64,000 bases of DNA from Liopterus haemorrhoidalis (Eukaryota; Arthropoda; Insecta; Coleoptera; Dytiscidae): the NCBI GenBank assembly GCA_963971575.1, contig OZ020616.1:13733575-13797574 (forward strand), read 5' to 3'. A program made the translations under genes and the position numbers. Below the pieces are notes generated by a model that was not told the origin of the DNA, did not search any database, and saw only the letters and a program-made list of their open reading frames with translations. Shown here one piece after another: positions 10,604-22,384 of the stretch (positions are counted from its first letter, which is position 1; each line of letters begins with the position of its first letter).

Positions 10604-11163
10604 CAAATATTTTCCGACATTATCCACCCTTGGGCCAACGATTCTTGGTTTAACACCAATAAATTATGCTTAAACACGGACAAATCCCAGACCCTGCTGT
10701 TTACTACTAGGCGCTGCCTACAGAGCCGAATGTCGAGATTATTTTAAAAGTCTCAAAATAATGAATTTACCAGCATTATTCATTTATAATTGCCTCTTGC
10801 TAATACATAAGAATTTGAGCAAATTCACTACTGTTGGAGACTCGCATGAATACAATACTCGCTCAAAAAACGATATCCGTTCTCAGTACCTTCGCATGAA
10901 CAAATCCAGAAATAGCTCAAATTATTATTGTATAAAATTTTTCAATGTGTTGCCCGAGGAGATTAAACAACTATCATGCAGAGAATTTTCAAATAAAGTT
11001 AAGGACATTTTGTTGAAAAATCCCATTTATGATTTTAATAATTTTGAAAATATTGAATTTTGTATATGAATCTGAAATCGTATGTACCTAATAATGACTG
11101 ACTAAAAACAATAGATGTATATGTAATTTGGTCAATAAATTATTATTATTATTATTATTATTA
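10604..11163 (+). pseudogene. LINE reverse transcriptase C-terminus (CR1/jockey-like)
   Basis: 10604-10725 reads NDSWFNTNKLCLNTDKSQTL, a late RT block. The frame then jumps across a deletion to CRDYFKSLKIMNLPALFIYN and the typical C-terminal tail with YNTRSKNDIR, KFFNVLPEEIKQL and FSNKVKDILL (stop at 11069). An AATAAATTATTATTATT tail follows at 11135-11163. The same C-terminal pattern occurs on the minus strand at 21263-21535. The 5' and central regions are missing. Confidence 0.75.
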
Positions 11164-12865
11164 TAGCATGCCAATTTTTTTATAGAAGTTTTATGACACA
11201 AACTTTAATTCTTTTCATCGGCATGCTGTATGAAAACGCGGAAAATCATATTTTTTATTACAAGATCACGTGACCGTTTGAGCCCTTTGGGACTCTGCGA
11301 ATCGCATGCCTATAATTAAAAGACTTGCAAGCAATATTAAATCAGAGAAAAACACAAAATTTTTGTGCAAGTGGAAATGCAATTTTCCCTATGACCGGAA
11401 GCGTGCAGGGGTTTAGTACCATCTCTTCTTTGTTGTCACAGGGTAAATATTCTCTCCTCCAAATGGCATGCTGTATGAAATCGGAGACCAAAAACTGTCA
11501 TGAGCTCCCGGTCTAATATAAAAATTACAACATGAAGAACGTAAATTGGCCTTTGCACTTAAAACAGAATACCTATCAACAGAAAACTATTCTAATTTAA
11601 AATTATTAAATAAGAGTAAATTATTAAGTAACTAAAATTTTAATTATATTTTAGATTAACTCTGATAATTAACTATTTGGTTGTAAGGTAATCAGAGATT
11701 TTAAATTTTTTATATTTCCCTCTTTACATATATATTATTTCTCTCTTTTTAAATACATCATGTGACACTTTGCTATTGGTTGTAAGGTCGTGGTGTATAC
11801 TACGTTTACATTTGCCGTTCGAAAGCATTTGGAAATACTTAGCCAGTTTCAATTACCATTCGAGGATACCACTTTACAGTTTAGAGCATTCGCATACGAA
11901 ATTGACTATTCGATTTAGTCGCACACGAAAATTTACGCATGAGTTCAAGAAATGGACCCGTGGGCTGGATCTGAATCCAGCTCATCTAGTAGCACGCTTT
12001 CGTTTTGGCCAAAACAAGGACAATGATTGGCAACACTGAACGTCAATCATTATTTTTTATTTTTGTCGAGCAGTGGATATTAATATCGTTCCTAAATGAA
12101 AGTTTTCCTCTTTTCAAGTCCATAATCTTATTTCAAATTTAATTGTATTTTCTTTAATATCCAACAATTATACGAAGAAGCATTAAAATTAATAAAAAAT
12201 TGCACATTCAGATGTAGCAGAACGGAAACATACCATTAAACATAACCTTAAATACATTTTAATAGTTGCCAAACTAAAGAAACTAAAACATAATTTCCCT
12301 ATATCATTATATTTGGTTATTTACGTTAATGATGGAGTTAATCATTAAACAATTAGTGGGGTAGTTGCTGAGTCGTTTTGGGATTTATTAAGATACAACA
12401 CGACACAATGTGGTTTTAGACGCGATTTGAGTAAACAGAATTATAAAATACATTTTGTTAATAATTAATAATATTTTCACTGGCCTTACCTGAACTGGAC
12501 ACTGTACATAGCGTGCTTGTTTTGATATATTGTATGCTATGATAATAGTTTTTACAGGAACGGAATAACATAATTTTACTGTAATATTAAAGGCGGGTTC
12601 TCGGAGGTGTAACTAATGGGACGCACGCAGGAATCAAAGAACAGTGTACCAGCATATGTGTAAGATTTAATTATCATTATCATCATCATCATTATCATTT
12701 ATTCTTTGAACAGGTAGCACATTACAAATACCGCTTCACGTCATCACCGGTCAACATAACTTTCTTTTTTTTTTAAACTTTCATAGCCGAGATTGTCCTA
12801 GTATAGTTCAAAAAAGTATGGCAACAATACTAAATGATTCAAAATATAAAATATTTATTGCTTTA
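11164..12865. other. Mostly unrecognised stretch
   Basis: GGCATGCTGTATGAAA occurs at about 11220 and 11464. A minus-strand (ATG)n-like triplet run next to AATAAA near 12672-12710 resembles a LINE 3' tail. No coding sequence recognised. Confidence 0.45.
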
Positions 12866-13340
12866 GGCAGCAGTCTGACTGACCGAGCGCCGTCGTGTAA
12901 CGTAGCGCCGAGTCGTGTAGCGTCATTTAAAAATTTAAAAGCTGGTCTGACTGATCAAGTACGGTCGAGTATTATCGATCATTCAGTGTCAAGTAAATTT
13001 GTTTCTCACTTGTCAAATAATGCATATTCCAACCTAAAATAATACTATCAAACAGTTAATACTAATTAGCGAGTCCATTTTACTCTATATTGTAATTTTG
13101 TTTTTTTTTTTGACGTTCCAACTGTCAAATAATATATGGTTATGAACTGTATATGCCTAAATGCGCATGTGCTATTGCGTCGAGCGTCGTGTGAAATTCA
13201 AACCGGTTTGAAATACAAACAACTTGATGCTACTTGACAACAAACGATGGTTCAGTGCGACTCATGCCCTTAGTTAACGTGTGTTTGAAATTTGCTCGAC
13301 AGCAAACGATTGACAGCACTCGATCAGTCAGACCGCGGCC
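12866..13340. mobile_element. Harbinger-type MITE, TTA duplication
   Basis: GGCAGCAGTCTGACTGACCG at 12866 pairs with the complement of the right end (GGCCGCGGTCTGACTGATCG reading inward). TTA flanks both sides. The 475-bp interior has more CG than its surroundings and no clear gene. Confidence 0.75.
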
Positions 13341-13482
13341 TTACAAAGTAGTACAATAAAACATTTATTTTTTTTTACAAATTAGAATGCATACATATAT
13401 CAATAATTTTCCTATGTATTCTTAGAATTATGGTCTATTTCAAAGTAGAAAAAAGTAGATAGCGCTGCGAACCGAGTACGAT

Positions 13483-14760
13483 TACAGTGACTGTATAAAG
13501 ACAGTGTGGCCATACGATGGTCTCATTTTTTATTGGTCGAGCTGAAGTCCGCCATATTTCTTCCAACTTTGTTACAGATTATATATGGTTTACATGTGTT
13601 TAGCTTGTGTTTCAACAGATTTAAGTGATATTTTCAAATAATATACGTATATTTAGACGTTTAATAGTGAATATTGTTGTGTTTGTGATGAGTAATGAGT
13701 AATGTAGATAATGTAAACTGCACATATTTTAGATTGTCAGAAATTAAAATTAAAAATAATGAAACGTTTTGTTATGTTTAGGTTTAAAATTGTTGGGAAA
13801 AAAAGGCTAAATGAACATAAAAAAACATTATGCCAGTAAATCAATGGATGGCTTCGCAATTATAAGAAGTATTTACTTTTATTAACTTTAATGTTATTCC
13901 ATGCTGATTTCATTTTATTTTTCACTTGACCATAATTTTATTTGAATAAATGCATAATTGAAAATATATACATCAGTTTTCTTTATTAATATATCATTTA
14001 TACCATGAGTTTAAAAAGAAATTGCATAAGGGTTGGCTATAGAAAATAAAAGTAATGTCAACAGAAAGCTTTAGAATTAATTTACTGTCTGAATTAATTA
14101 AATCACTCTTGTTGTCATAAGTTATTTATTGTTACATAAAGCTTGTAGTATACATTATTTCATTTTTCCATAGCCAACTCTTATGTAATTTCTTTTTGAA
14201 CTCAGGGTATATAATATGTTCTGCTTATTCTTTTTTAATATGAAAATATCCTTTTATATATATATAAACATGCGTTTTCCCAAAAATTAGAGATATGTTG
14301 GGTTCTCTAATTTTTATAGAACCTTATCATCATTTTTCCCTATCTTTTTATTCTAATTCTAATGTCCTGTTTGAACTTGTTTTCTTAAATTTAAAATATT
14401 CAAAGTTTTTAATTTTTATAGGTCCTCAAATAAAATTAAAAAATAATAAAAACATATCTCTTTTATTTCCTTTCATATCATTTTTTAAGAATTTTTTTCA
14501 TTTGTTTTATTTTTATGTTGCAAACATTTCAAAAAAATACTTTCATCGGTAGGCAATTGAATCATATACATGTTTTTTCTTAACAATAAATTGATATTCA
14601 CATATATATACACATAAATACGTAAAACTATTAAAAATTTAAGAAATATTATAATATATTAGGATATATTAACATTTATTCCATATAACCAAATACAAAT
14701 CTGGAATAAACATGGCGGCTACAGTTCATATGGCCACACTGTCTTTATACAGTCACTGTA
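13483..14760. mobile_element. Nested element with long TIR and 8-bp duplication AGTACGAT
   Basis: TACAGTGACTGTATAAAG begins the left end. The right end is its complement, with identity extending about 32 bp to TGTGGCCATA. AGTACGAT occurs at 13475-13482 and 14761-14768. The related element at 27893-28711 has this site once and uninterrupted, so it is a true empty site. An 8-bp duplication fits hAT or P superfamilies. No transposase frame was recognised. Confidence 0.9.
14001..14209. mobile_element. MITE nested inside 13483-14760
   Basis: TACCATGAGTTTAAAAAGAA at 14001 pairs with the complement of the right end at 14209 over about 40 bp with few mismatches. TA flanks both ends. 209 bp, non-coding. 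Confidence 0.65.
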
Positions 14761-15447
14761 AGTACGATTTACACTGATCAAATACAGTATAGCGGGAAAT
14801 TTAAAATAAGTTACTGCTAGGGCATGGGCGTAGCAACTGGGTTAGCAAGTGGGAAATTTGAAAAAGTTAAAAAAAAATAATTTTAAAAATTATGTAGTAT
14901 ATATAAAAAGAGAAATTTGGCTAAAAGAGTTTAAACAAAGCAATAAAACAAACAATATATCTTCAGAGCAAAAGTTTCTTATTTAAATAATTATTGTAAA
15001 TAAAAATTAAAAATATATGTTATATGAAGGTCTAAAAATTATATCAATAACTTCTTCTTTGGGCACAATCAGCTGGGCTGTCTTTTGGCCTAACATTAGT
15101 CTTCTCTCTTGATCTCTTAATTGTCAAGTGTCAAAAAATATTTATATGTCAGATAACCTAAAAAATATATAACTGCGTAGAAACAAATTACATGGAGAAT
15201 TTTCTCCATAAAATCTACGCCAAGAATATAAATAAAAGTCTAAATATGTAAATAATAACAAAATATATGAGAAAAATTAAATAATATATATAATATATAT
15301 TTCCAATGTACGACACTGAACATCTGTCAACTTGTACTTAAAACAATATTTTTACAGTGTATTTGGGATGACAATCTAAACCAATCCGAAGCAAGGACAA
15401 ACAGCTCCTATCTTCGTACACACATTTTTCTACTTTGAAATAGACCA

Positions 15448-15594
15448 TAAATATATAGTTTTCCCTATGCAGGCATATACATCATTTTAATGACAAACAA
15501 ATTTATTTAAGGGGGAAAAAAAACCTAATAAACACTTTTAATTACATCTATTTACAAAAGTATATGCTTTATACGTTTATGTTTGTATTTTCTA
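15448..15594. other. Short gap
   Basis: AT-rich, nothing recognised; a 3' untranslated part of the adjacent minus-strand LINE is possible. Confidence 0.4.
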
Positions 15595-16440
15595 TAACTT
15601 AAATTATCTAAAGTATAATTACCCAATTTGTTTATTAAACTATTACTATTTAGATTACACCTATCGAAGAATCGTTTGGTAAGATATGTTATATAATCTT
15701 TAACATATATTACATTCAATTCTTCATGCATCTCAGATACACGTTTCCATCTAGGGCAGCGGTTCTTAAACTGTTGATCGCGGACCCCTGGGGGTCCGTG
15801 TAACTACTACCGGGGGTCCGCGAAACAATTTTGACATTAACTTTACATCCCCCAACTTTTCGCTTTTATTCAAATAACTCATTTAATGCAAATCCTACAT
15901 GGTCAAGACTTTTTGTATTTGTTGTTACCTAACTAGTTATTGACATAACTAAACAATAATTAGTATCAATTTAATTATTTTTATTCAACTGCAAATTATT
16001 TACAGAAAACATATTTTAATAAGATCTATTTTAACCTATATTTGACCAAGAAATGTTTGTATGAGTTTAACGTATTATAATTTGTAACTTTTCTTTATTC
16101 TTTTTAAAACTATTTTTATTAATTTTGTTTTTTATTCTATATGCTAATAAAAATGTTCCTCTATAATTTTTACCAATATTTATTACAACGTAGTGCCTGT
16201 GAGATTATTGAGCCAGAAATTAAATCTCAAGAACGACGTAAAATTCCTAGGGTTGGGATGGGGTCCGCAAAAAAAAAAGTTGTTCAAGAGGGGGTCCTCG
16301 GACTACATAAGTTTAAGAACCCCTGATCTAGGGTATCCTCCAATTATTCTAAGACACTTATTCTGTAAGACTTGAAGGGTCTGTATGTTGGTCTTACTAG
16401 TAAAATGATTCAATATATCTTCCATGGTCAATAGGTACTT
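15595..16440 (-). pseudogene. jockey-like LINE RT C-terminus, split by a hAT MITE
   Basis: Reading minus from 16440: TNIQTLQVLQNKCLRIIGGY, then PRWKRVSEMHEELNVIYVKD and YITYLTKRFFDRC. This is the region after the RT domain in jockey-like LINEs (tail pattern LQNKxLRxIxxAPW...). The frame is continuous across the removed insertion 15757-16325. Upstream RT and ORF1 are missing. Confidence 0.7.
15757..16325. mobile_element. hAT MITE, 8-bp duplication ATCTAGGG
   Basis: CAGCGGTTCTTAAACT and the complement of the right end (CAGGGGTTCTTAAACT) form the TIR. ATCTAGGG is perfect on both sides (15749-15756, 16326-16333). GGGGGTCC-type G-rich segments lie next to both ends. 569 bp, inserted in a LINE frame. 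Confidence 0.92.
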
Positions 16441-16631
16441 TGTAATTTTAGCCTAAAAGCGACGATAGTGCTCCGCGACGAATTCATCTTGTGAAAAGTG
16501 CTCCAAAAGTTTGGGTACCGCGTAGTTAAACCAAAAAAATGTAGTTAAACAAGAGTTGATCGAAGAAAGATATATTGCTTTTTCGTTCAAAACGAAATTG
16601 ATAATATTTAATGAAAGTTTTAACTGGTTTA

Positions 16632-17893
16632 CCAGGTCTACAAGTATGAAATGCGGATTTTTTTTTAAATAAAACACATTAAGCTCAAAAGAACAGTAAA
16701 AGTTTATTTATTCAAAGTATGCTCCATTAGAAGTTATACATTTTTCCCATCTTTCAGGCAATTTGTGAATACCTCGCCAGTAGAACTCTTCCCCTTTCCC
16801 CGCAAACCATTCATCTAGCCATTCTTTCACATTTTCATATGAACAAAAGTGCTGCTTGGCAAGTGCGTGACCCATCGATGCGAACAAGTGGTAATCTGAA
16901 GGGGCCAAGTTTGGTGAGTAAGCGGCATTGGGTAGCACTTCCCACTTGAGTGCCTCCAATGTGTTGCAAACTGCTTTTGCCTTATGTGATGGAGTGTTAT
17001 AGAGAAGAAAGATTACCTTGTGCTGTCTTCTTTCGTATTCTGGTCGTTTTATGAGCAGCGAATGGTTCAATTCGATCAGTCGTTGTTGGTAGCGTTGGGT
17101 ATTAACTGTTTCACCAGGTTTTAACAATTCATAATAGACCACACCCTTTTGGTCCCACCAAGTACAGAGCATTGTCTTTTTGCCAAAGCGATTCGGTCTT
17201 GCAGTTGATGTGGATGGTGAGTCTGGGTTCACCCATGATTTTTGATTGTTTGGGATTTTCAAAATAAATCCATTTTTCATCGTCAGTAATGATACGATGC
17301 AAAAAAGACTTTCTTTTGTATCGTGCAAGCAAAATTTCACAAGTGTTTTTGCGTTTTTCCATCTGCCTCTCATTCGCTGCATGTGGAACCCATCTGCCGA
17401 CTTTCTGGATCTTACCCATCTCTCGTAGGCGATTGGAAACAGCTTGTTGACTAACGCCTAAAACAACTAGCAGAGCAGAGTTGTTTTTGTGATTGACTAT
17501 CGTCTTCCTGTAGCAATGTTTCCAGTTTTATATCTTCATATTTTTTTGGAGGTTTTCCATGTTCTTTGTCTGTAAGATCAAAGTCACCACTTTTGAAACG
17601 CCGAAACCATCGTTCACTCGTATCTTGCGATGGAGCATATTCACCATAAGTTTCTCGAAGCAGTCGGTATGATTCAGCAGTAGTTTTTTTCAAATGGAAA
17701 CAAAACAGTAGTACTGTCCGCGAATTCTCTTTATTTGGCACAAAATTTGACATTTTTAACACAGTAAAACAAAACTATATGATCACTTTTCAAATTATAA
17801 CCTACCACGCCATATGTGTTGAAACTTTGAACTATACACTCTGTTTGCGCGGCAAGTTTGAAAAAAATCCGCATTTCATACTTGTAGACCTGG
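16632..17893 (-). mobile_element. Mos1-like mariner element 1 (1262 bp)
   Basis: Ends CCAGGTCTACAAGTATGAA and its complement, with TA on both sides. The length is close to the canonical 1.3 kb of mariner. The transposase lies on the minus strand. A sister copy is at 36221-37491. Confidence 0.95.
16708..17762 (-). pseudogene. Mos1-like mariner transposase (copy 1)
   Basis: The N-terminal half (17762-17451) has SNFVPNKENSRTVLLF, the HTH around SERWFRRFKSGDFDL and HGKPPKK. Frameshifts then occur near 17450 and again near 17250, giving three frames in total. Catalytic blocks: ITDDEKWIYF retains the first Asp; the second block reads FLLYNTPSH, with Tyr where the Asp of HDN should be; YSPNLAPSDYHLF retains the third Asp. 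The C-terminus is complete (PERWEKC, AYFE). The frameshifts and the lost second Asp make it inactive. This is the mauritiana subfamily of DD34D mariners. Confidence 0.95.
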
Positions 17894-18019
17894 TAACTTA
17901 ACATTCTTATTAATAAAGACCATAAGGAAACACTAAAGTTTTCCTAGGCCCTAGACTTATACGAGGATTGCCTTTTATATTTCGAGATTTGAGATCAAAA
18001 ACAATTATTTATCAACAAA

Positions 18020-18503
18020 AGTGACTTTATTGTTTTTCAAAATATTCTCCATGAAGATCAATACACTACTGCATGCGTTTGAATCAAATTTCGAAGCACT
18101 TTTTCCACTCCGATTGAGGCACTTGTTTGCAAAAAGTCACTTGTTTGAGCCGATTGTGAGAGCTCACATTGTCGTGGTTGTCAAATTATGTGGGATCAAA
18201 AAGTGGAGACAAATGTTCATGCAATAGTGAATGTTTGCTGGTCCCACTAATGCCTAAGGATACCTCAATCTCACGATAAGTTACATGACAATCTTGCAGT
18301 ATCATTTCACGCACAGCATCAATGCATTCCGGAACAACAACCAATTTTGGACGCCCTTCACGAAATTTATCCAGCGAACTACGATTGAAATCGGCAAACC
18401 ATCGATAAACAGTAGTCCTTGATGGTGCTTCATCGCCAAAAGTCGAATTAAGTTCATCGATGCACTTCTGTTGGGTTATTAAAATTATATTAACGTTAAC
18501 CAA
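18020..18503 (-). pseudogene. Second mariner transposase, internally deleted
   Basis: 18503-18190 gives QQKCIDELNSTFGDEAPSRT, VYRWFADF, REGRPKLVVVPE and HVTYREIEVSLGIS, the HTH domains of a SETMAR-type mariner distinct from the Mos1-like copies. After LLHEHL the middle is missing. The C-terminus reappears at about 18125-18030 as PQSEWKKCF and CIDLHGEYFEKQ. Catalytic residues are absent. Confidence 0.85.
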
Positions 18504-18595
18504 AAAATGTTTATTGTAAGTATGATTTACATAGCTTAAGCAAAACGACCAAAAGCACGATTCAAACGATGAAAGTAACTAGATTATAAAATCTA
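18494..18595 (+). repeat. Fragment of MITE family E
   Basis: Matches the right half of the MITEs at 27200-27605 and 62713-63120 (AAGTATGATTTACA, GATGAAAGTAACTAGATT). It lacks the terminal TIR. Confidence 0.7.
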
Positions 18596-18727
18596 TTAAA
18601 ATTTATCTATTATATCAGGGCTATAACTGTTATTATAAAAAATGACGAGAGCCGAAACTGCAGTCAGTGAAAATAAAAGTTATGTGAAGCAAAAAAACAT
18701 ATTTTCTTTCAACTTCTTACGTATAAG

Positions 18728-19167
18728 CAGAAGCGGCTTTAAGGGGGGGGGGGCAAGGTCGGGCGACCGCCCAGGGCGCCAGGCCAGGAAGGGCGGCAGA
18801 CGGTCAGGTCATCACTTGTATTTTAAAAGTGAGGACCTTTTTTTTGCTCTTCACTTGAATTTGGGAGTGGGAGGTGAGGACCTTTGTTTTTTTTTTTGCT
18901 CTTCACTTGGATCTGGGAGGTGAGGCTCTTTTTTTTGCTCTTCACTTGGATTTGGGAGGTGAGGATTTTTTTTTGCTCTTCACTTGGATCTGGGAGGTGA
19001 AGACCTTCTTTTTTTTCCTTTTTTCCCTGTGTCCCGGTTTCCCTTTACTGAAATCTGGTCACCCTATCTTTAGGTCATCACTTGTATTATATAAAGTAAT
19101 TATTTTTTTTTATGAGGGTGGCAAAAAAATCTCTCCCGGGGCGCCAGACTTGCTAAGGCCGGCTCTG
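18728..19167. mobile_element. hAT MITE with minisatellite (copy 2), duplication CGTATAAG
   Basis: CAGAAGCGGCTTTAAGGG and the complement of the right end (CAGAGCCGGCCTTAGC) form the TIR. CGTATAAG is perfect at 18720-18727 and 19168-19175. An 11-G run lies at 18743. The interior is a GGTGAGGACCTTTTTTTTGC-type tandem array. 440 bp. Confidence 0.9.
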
Positions 19168-19744
19168 CGTATAAGTGAGTTTCACAAAGTTAAACTGTCG
19201 ACTATACAATATATAAACTAGAAATACACTAAAGTGTGCATAATTAAATATAAAAATATTGCAACAATATACCTAATCATTCTACCTTATAAATATAGAA
19301 TTTCATTAATAAAATATGTAGTTGTTAACAAAGTTGGCAAAGTTTTGCAACTTGTCTAACACGCGTGTACTGCGTGTAACATACGCTACAACTCTGGGAA
19401 GTTAAATATTTAATCTGGACAAGTATGATGATTATTATATAAATATGATTAGTAGAATGACAAGAAAGACAAATGTATGATGAAACATATTACATTGCGA
19501 TTGGTATCTGGAAATAAATACACACAACAAACAGAACAGTTAGATAATGTATATTTTATATATTATGAATGGGATCTCGTAACTAATGGCATTATTGTAG
19601 ATGATTTTAAATTCTTTGCAGATATGTAAAATAGTCATTAAAACTGTAAACAATATTGAAAAATACCTAGTTATTATATTAGAAAATATATTTTGCGATT
19701 CGTGTATTAATAATAATAGTAGTAATATTTAAGTTTATCTTTAA
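19168..19744. other. Gene-free stretch
   Basis: AT-rich; nothing recognised. Confidence 0.5.
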
Positions 19745-20865
19745 GGGAGGGGAACAACAGAGTTACCAGTTCGGTGAAACGAGGCGAGACAGACATGTTG
19801 ACAAAAGAACACATGAGTAAAAGTATGCACTCTGTGTTCTTCAAACACATTAAGGGTCTGTTTCTGAAAACTTAGCTGAGTTTAATCTTTTGGTTAAACT
19901 CGGTTACGATATAACAATCCCATAAGTAACCATAGCAACTATTTTCGAACTATTTGGTTATAGTTAACTAAGCTTTCCGAAACCGGCCTTAAAAGTCTAG
20001 AGTTGTCCACCGAACTCACGTTCTCGTTTCTTAAGTCTGCTGGTTTGAGATCGGAAACAAAAGGTTTTGTGTCTGCGTGTCAGGATGGTGTTATAAATAC
20101 TTTGGCGTACAGGGCCCGCATATTCCAATTAGCGGAGTCCACACTCTGTAGGTTGTGCCACCACCATCCTGAAACGATTATGCACATTCAGTCTGCTTGT
20201 CCATCTCTTGCAGCGTCGAGCTACGTGTCTTGACATAATGCTGCTCTCCGCGTGCTCTACTATCATCTTAGACATGCCTATGGTATTGACCAAATACCGG
20301 TTATACCGTACGTCCCTTCTGACATAGAATCGGTGGTGGAAAATTCCAAGTGCCGTATTTATTGGAATTACTCTTTCCCCACCTCGAGGTTACTGACAGA
20401 CACTAAGCCGGACATAACCCTCCTGGATATCGAGACCAAACAGATGTTTGTGATCGAATTCTCAAGTCCAGCTGAGAAGAATATCTCTCTCAAGAGGTCC
20501 AGGTCCAAGTATATGTATCTCTTGTCCGAGCTTAGAAAGCTGTATCCCGGGTATAAAGTTAAGCTTGTAGTCCTGATAGTTGGTGTTTTGGGGGGTATGA
20601 AAGCCTCCTATCGGAGGGAAATCGAGTCCATTCCCGCCTGCAGATCTTCTGCCAACTCTTAATCTACAGGATGCAGAAAGCAGTGCTGCTCGGGTCACTC
20701 CGCATTGTGCTGGCATTGGATCTGGCGTAATTTCCGCGGCTGCATATCGCCAGGGTTTGGGACGCAGTCGTGTGTATTTAGCTCCACTAGTCTCTAGTAT
20801 GAAGCGGCTCAAAAGGTTGCTGAAGTTTGCGATTAGTGAACGCTTCTCAAGACCTGACAAACTCC
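19745..20865 (+). pseudogene. R2-like LINE, C-terminal restriction-like endonuclease
   Basis: After a short upstream part with VFFKHIK and STELTFSFLKSAGL, the frame carries a Cys-His finger CRLCHHHPETIMHIQSAC (C-x2-C-x8-H-x4-C) at about 20147. Next come HNAALRVLYYHL and the endonuclease core KPDITLLDIETKQMFVIEF with its KPD and E residues, then YPGYKVKLVVLIVGVLGG. This endonuclease makes the target nick for reverse transcription in R2/R4/NeSL-type LINEs. One TGA stop near 20232 replaces an expected Arg, and a frameshift follows 20660. The RT domain is missing, and a MITE interrupts it at 19854-19989. Confidence 0.8.
19854..19989. mobile_element. Small Harbinger-type MITE in the R2-like LINE
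   Basis: GGGTCTGTTTCTGAAAACTT pairs with the inward-read right end GGCCGGTTTCGGAAAGCTT. TTAA/TAA flanks both sides. It splits the LINE frame between FFKHIK and LSTELT. About 136 bp. Confidence 0.65.
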
Positions 20866-20879
20866 ATAATAATAATATT

Positions 20880-22180
20880 TATTGATCCAGTAAATCACAT
20901 ACAATTAATATTGGATAAGTCATTGTATAAATTTTCATTTTTACAGTCAAAATTCAAAAAATAAAGAAATAATAAATATAAAATTATAAATATACAAGTA
21001 ACAAATTACAATATTTATGATTGTGAAAATACAAATTTAGTAAATAAATAATTAATTAATTAAATAAGTTGGTATAAATATTAAATCTGTGCATTTATTT
21101 ATTGTTGCTGCATAAGATACTCTTTTAGATTGTAAAAACACTCACTAATTAAAAATTTAACTATCCGTTTCTTAAAGATCGGTAAGCTCGTACTATCTTT
21201 TATGTGAGCAGGAAGTTTATTATAATTTTGGATTTTTTGATTTCGTGCCGTTTTTGCAAATTTTACTGTTTGTATTTCTGTAAGTTGCCGTTACATCTAG
21301 TATTATATATATGTATATCTGGCCGCTTTTCCAAAATTGGCAAGTTTTGTTGTACATGAAGGTTGGCCTGGTAGATATGCATGCATGGTAAAGGTAAGAT
21401 ATTCAGCTTTTTAAAAATAGGAACACAAGTGATTCTACGGCAGCACCCAACCATATTTCTGATGATTCTTTTCTGCATTTTAAATAATCTGTTGAACTCT
21501 GAACTTGTGCGCCAGCATAATAAACCATACGACAAAATGAAATATATGTGCCCAAAGTAATGCGCTCTGACTACATCTTTACTACATCATTTTGGAAGGT
21601 TTTTTACTTTCCAGCATTCCTGGGATATTCTCTTGTAAAGATTATTTATATGCACAGTTTAAGCATTCATCTATATAAATTCCAAGTATTTTGGTAGACT
21701 GGACTTGTTCAATTGATTTATTTATCTACATTAATTGACTTGTGTCGCGTTCTTTTTTACGTTTAGTAAATGTAATAACGTTACATTTACTTTCATTAAT
21801 AATTAGATCATTTGACGCAAACCAATTGTACAGAACTTTAAGATCATTGTTAATCTTTTGAACAAGATTTTGACTATCAGAATCAGAGCCCATTATCGTG
21901 GTGTCGTCAGCGTAGGCTACAAATTCTGAGCTCAGAGTATCGCCTGCAATGTAATTTACATATAAAATATATAGAAGTGGCCCAGTACACTTCCTTGCGG
22001 TACACCCTGATCTACTCTTAAATAACTTGATTTTGTATTGCCTATCTGAACATATTGCATCCTATTATCTAAATATGACGTGAACCAATCATAAGTCTTA
22101 CCGCGCAGTCAATAATGCCAAAATTTAGGGTCTTAGAAGAATCTCATGATTGACCCTTTCAAAAGCTTTAAACGAGTAAA
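20880..22180 (-). pseudogene. CR1/jockey-like LINE reverse transcriptase, 3' half
   Basis: Minus reading: KAFERVNHEIL near 22165, then LRVDQGVPQGSVLG, and the RT catalytic block FVAYADDTTIMG (YADD at 21903-21914). WFASNDLIINESKCNVITF follows, then SYGLLCWRTSSEFNRLFKMQ (21535), KLNILPLPCMHIYQ and YNTRC. It ends in AATAAATATTATTATTATGG near 20880. Frameshifts occur (for example after SVLG) and the 5' part is missing. It is the same C-terminal type as the remnant at 10604-11069. Confidence 0.85.
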
Positions 22181-22384
22181 AAACGATTTTGAAATTTTAA
22201 GCTATCATTCGGGTACCGATTTCGGAGTAGATAGCAAAATTTCGAAAAACTAATAACATGGACATGGTTAGGAGTTCGAACACCCCCATGTATTGAATTA
22301 CAATTCAATCGAACAAACTTTATTTTTGTCCCATTAAGATAACATGGTGGTAATCTGGGCAGTCATAAAAGCAATGCAATAAAG

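Larger units (their letters stand above)
13431..15447 (+). mobile_element. TA-flanked TIR element (copy 1), containing two nested elements
   Basis: TGGTCTATTTCAAAGTAG at 13431 and its complement ending at 15447 are flanked by TA. The inverted copy at 27893-28711 is homologous throughout, except that it lacks the 13483-14760 insert. No transposase is coded; without the insert the element is about 0.73 kb. A TA duplication suggests the Tc1/mariner superfamily or a relative. Confidence 0.85.

Noticed and set aside
14295..14552. 85-codon Phe/Leu-rich ORF
   Set aside because: Composition-driven frame in AT-rich DNA inside the 13483-14760 element; no transposase motif.
20462..20860. 132-codon minus-strand ORF
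   Set aside because: Antisense shadow of the R2-like endonuclease; the plus-strand frame carries the conserved motifs.
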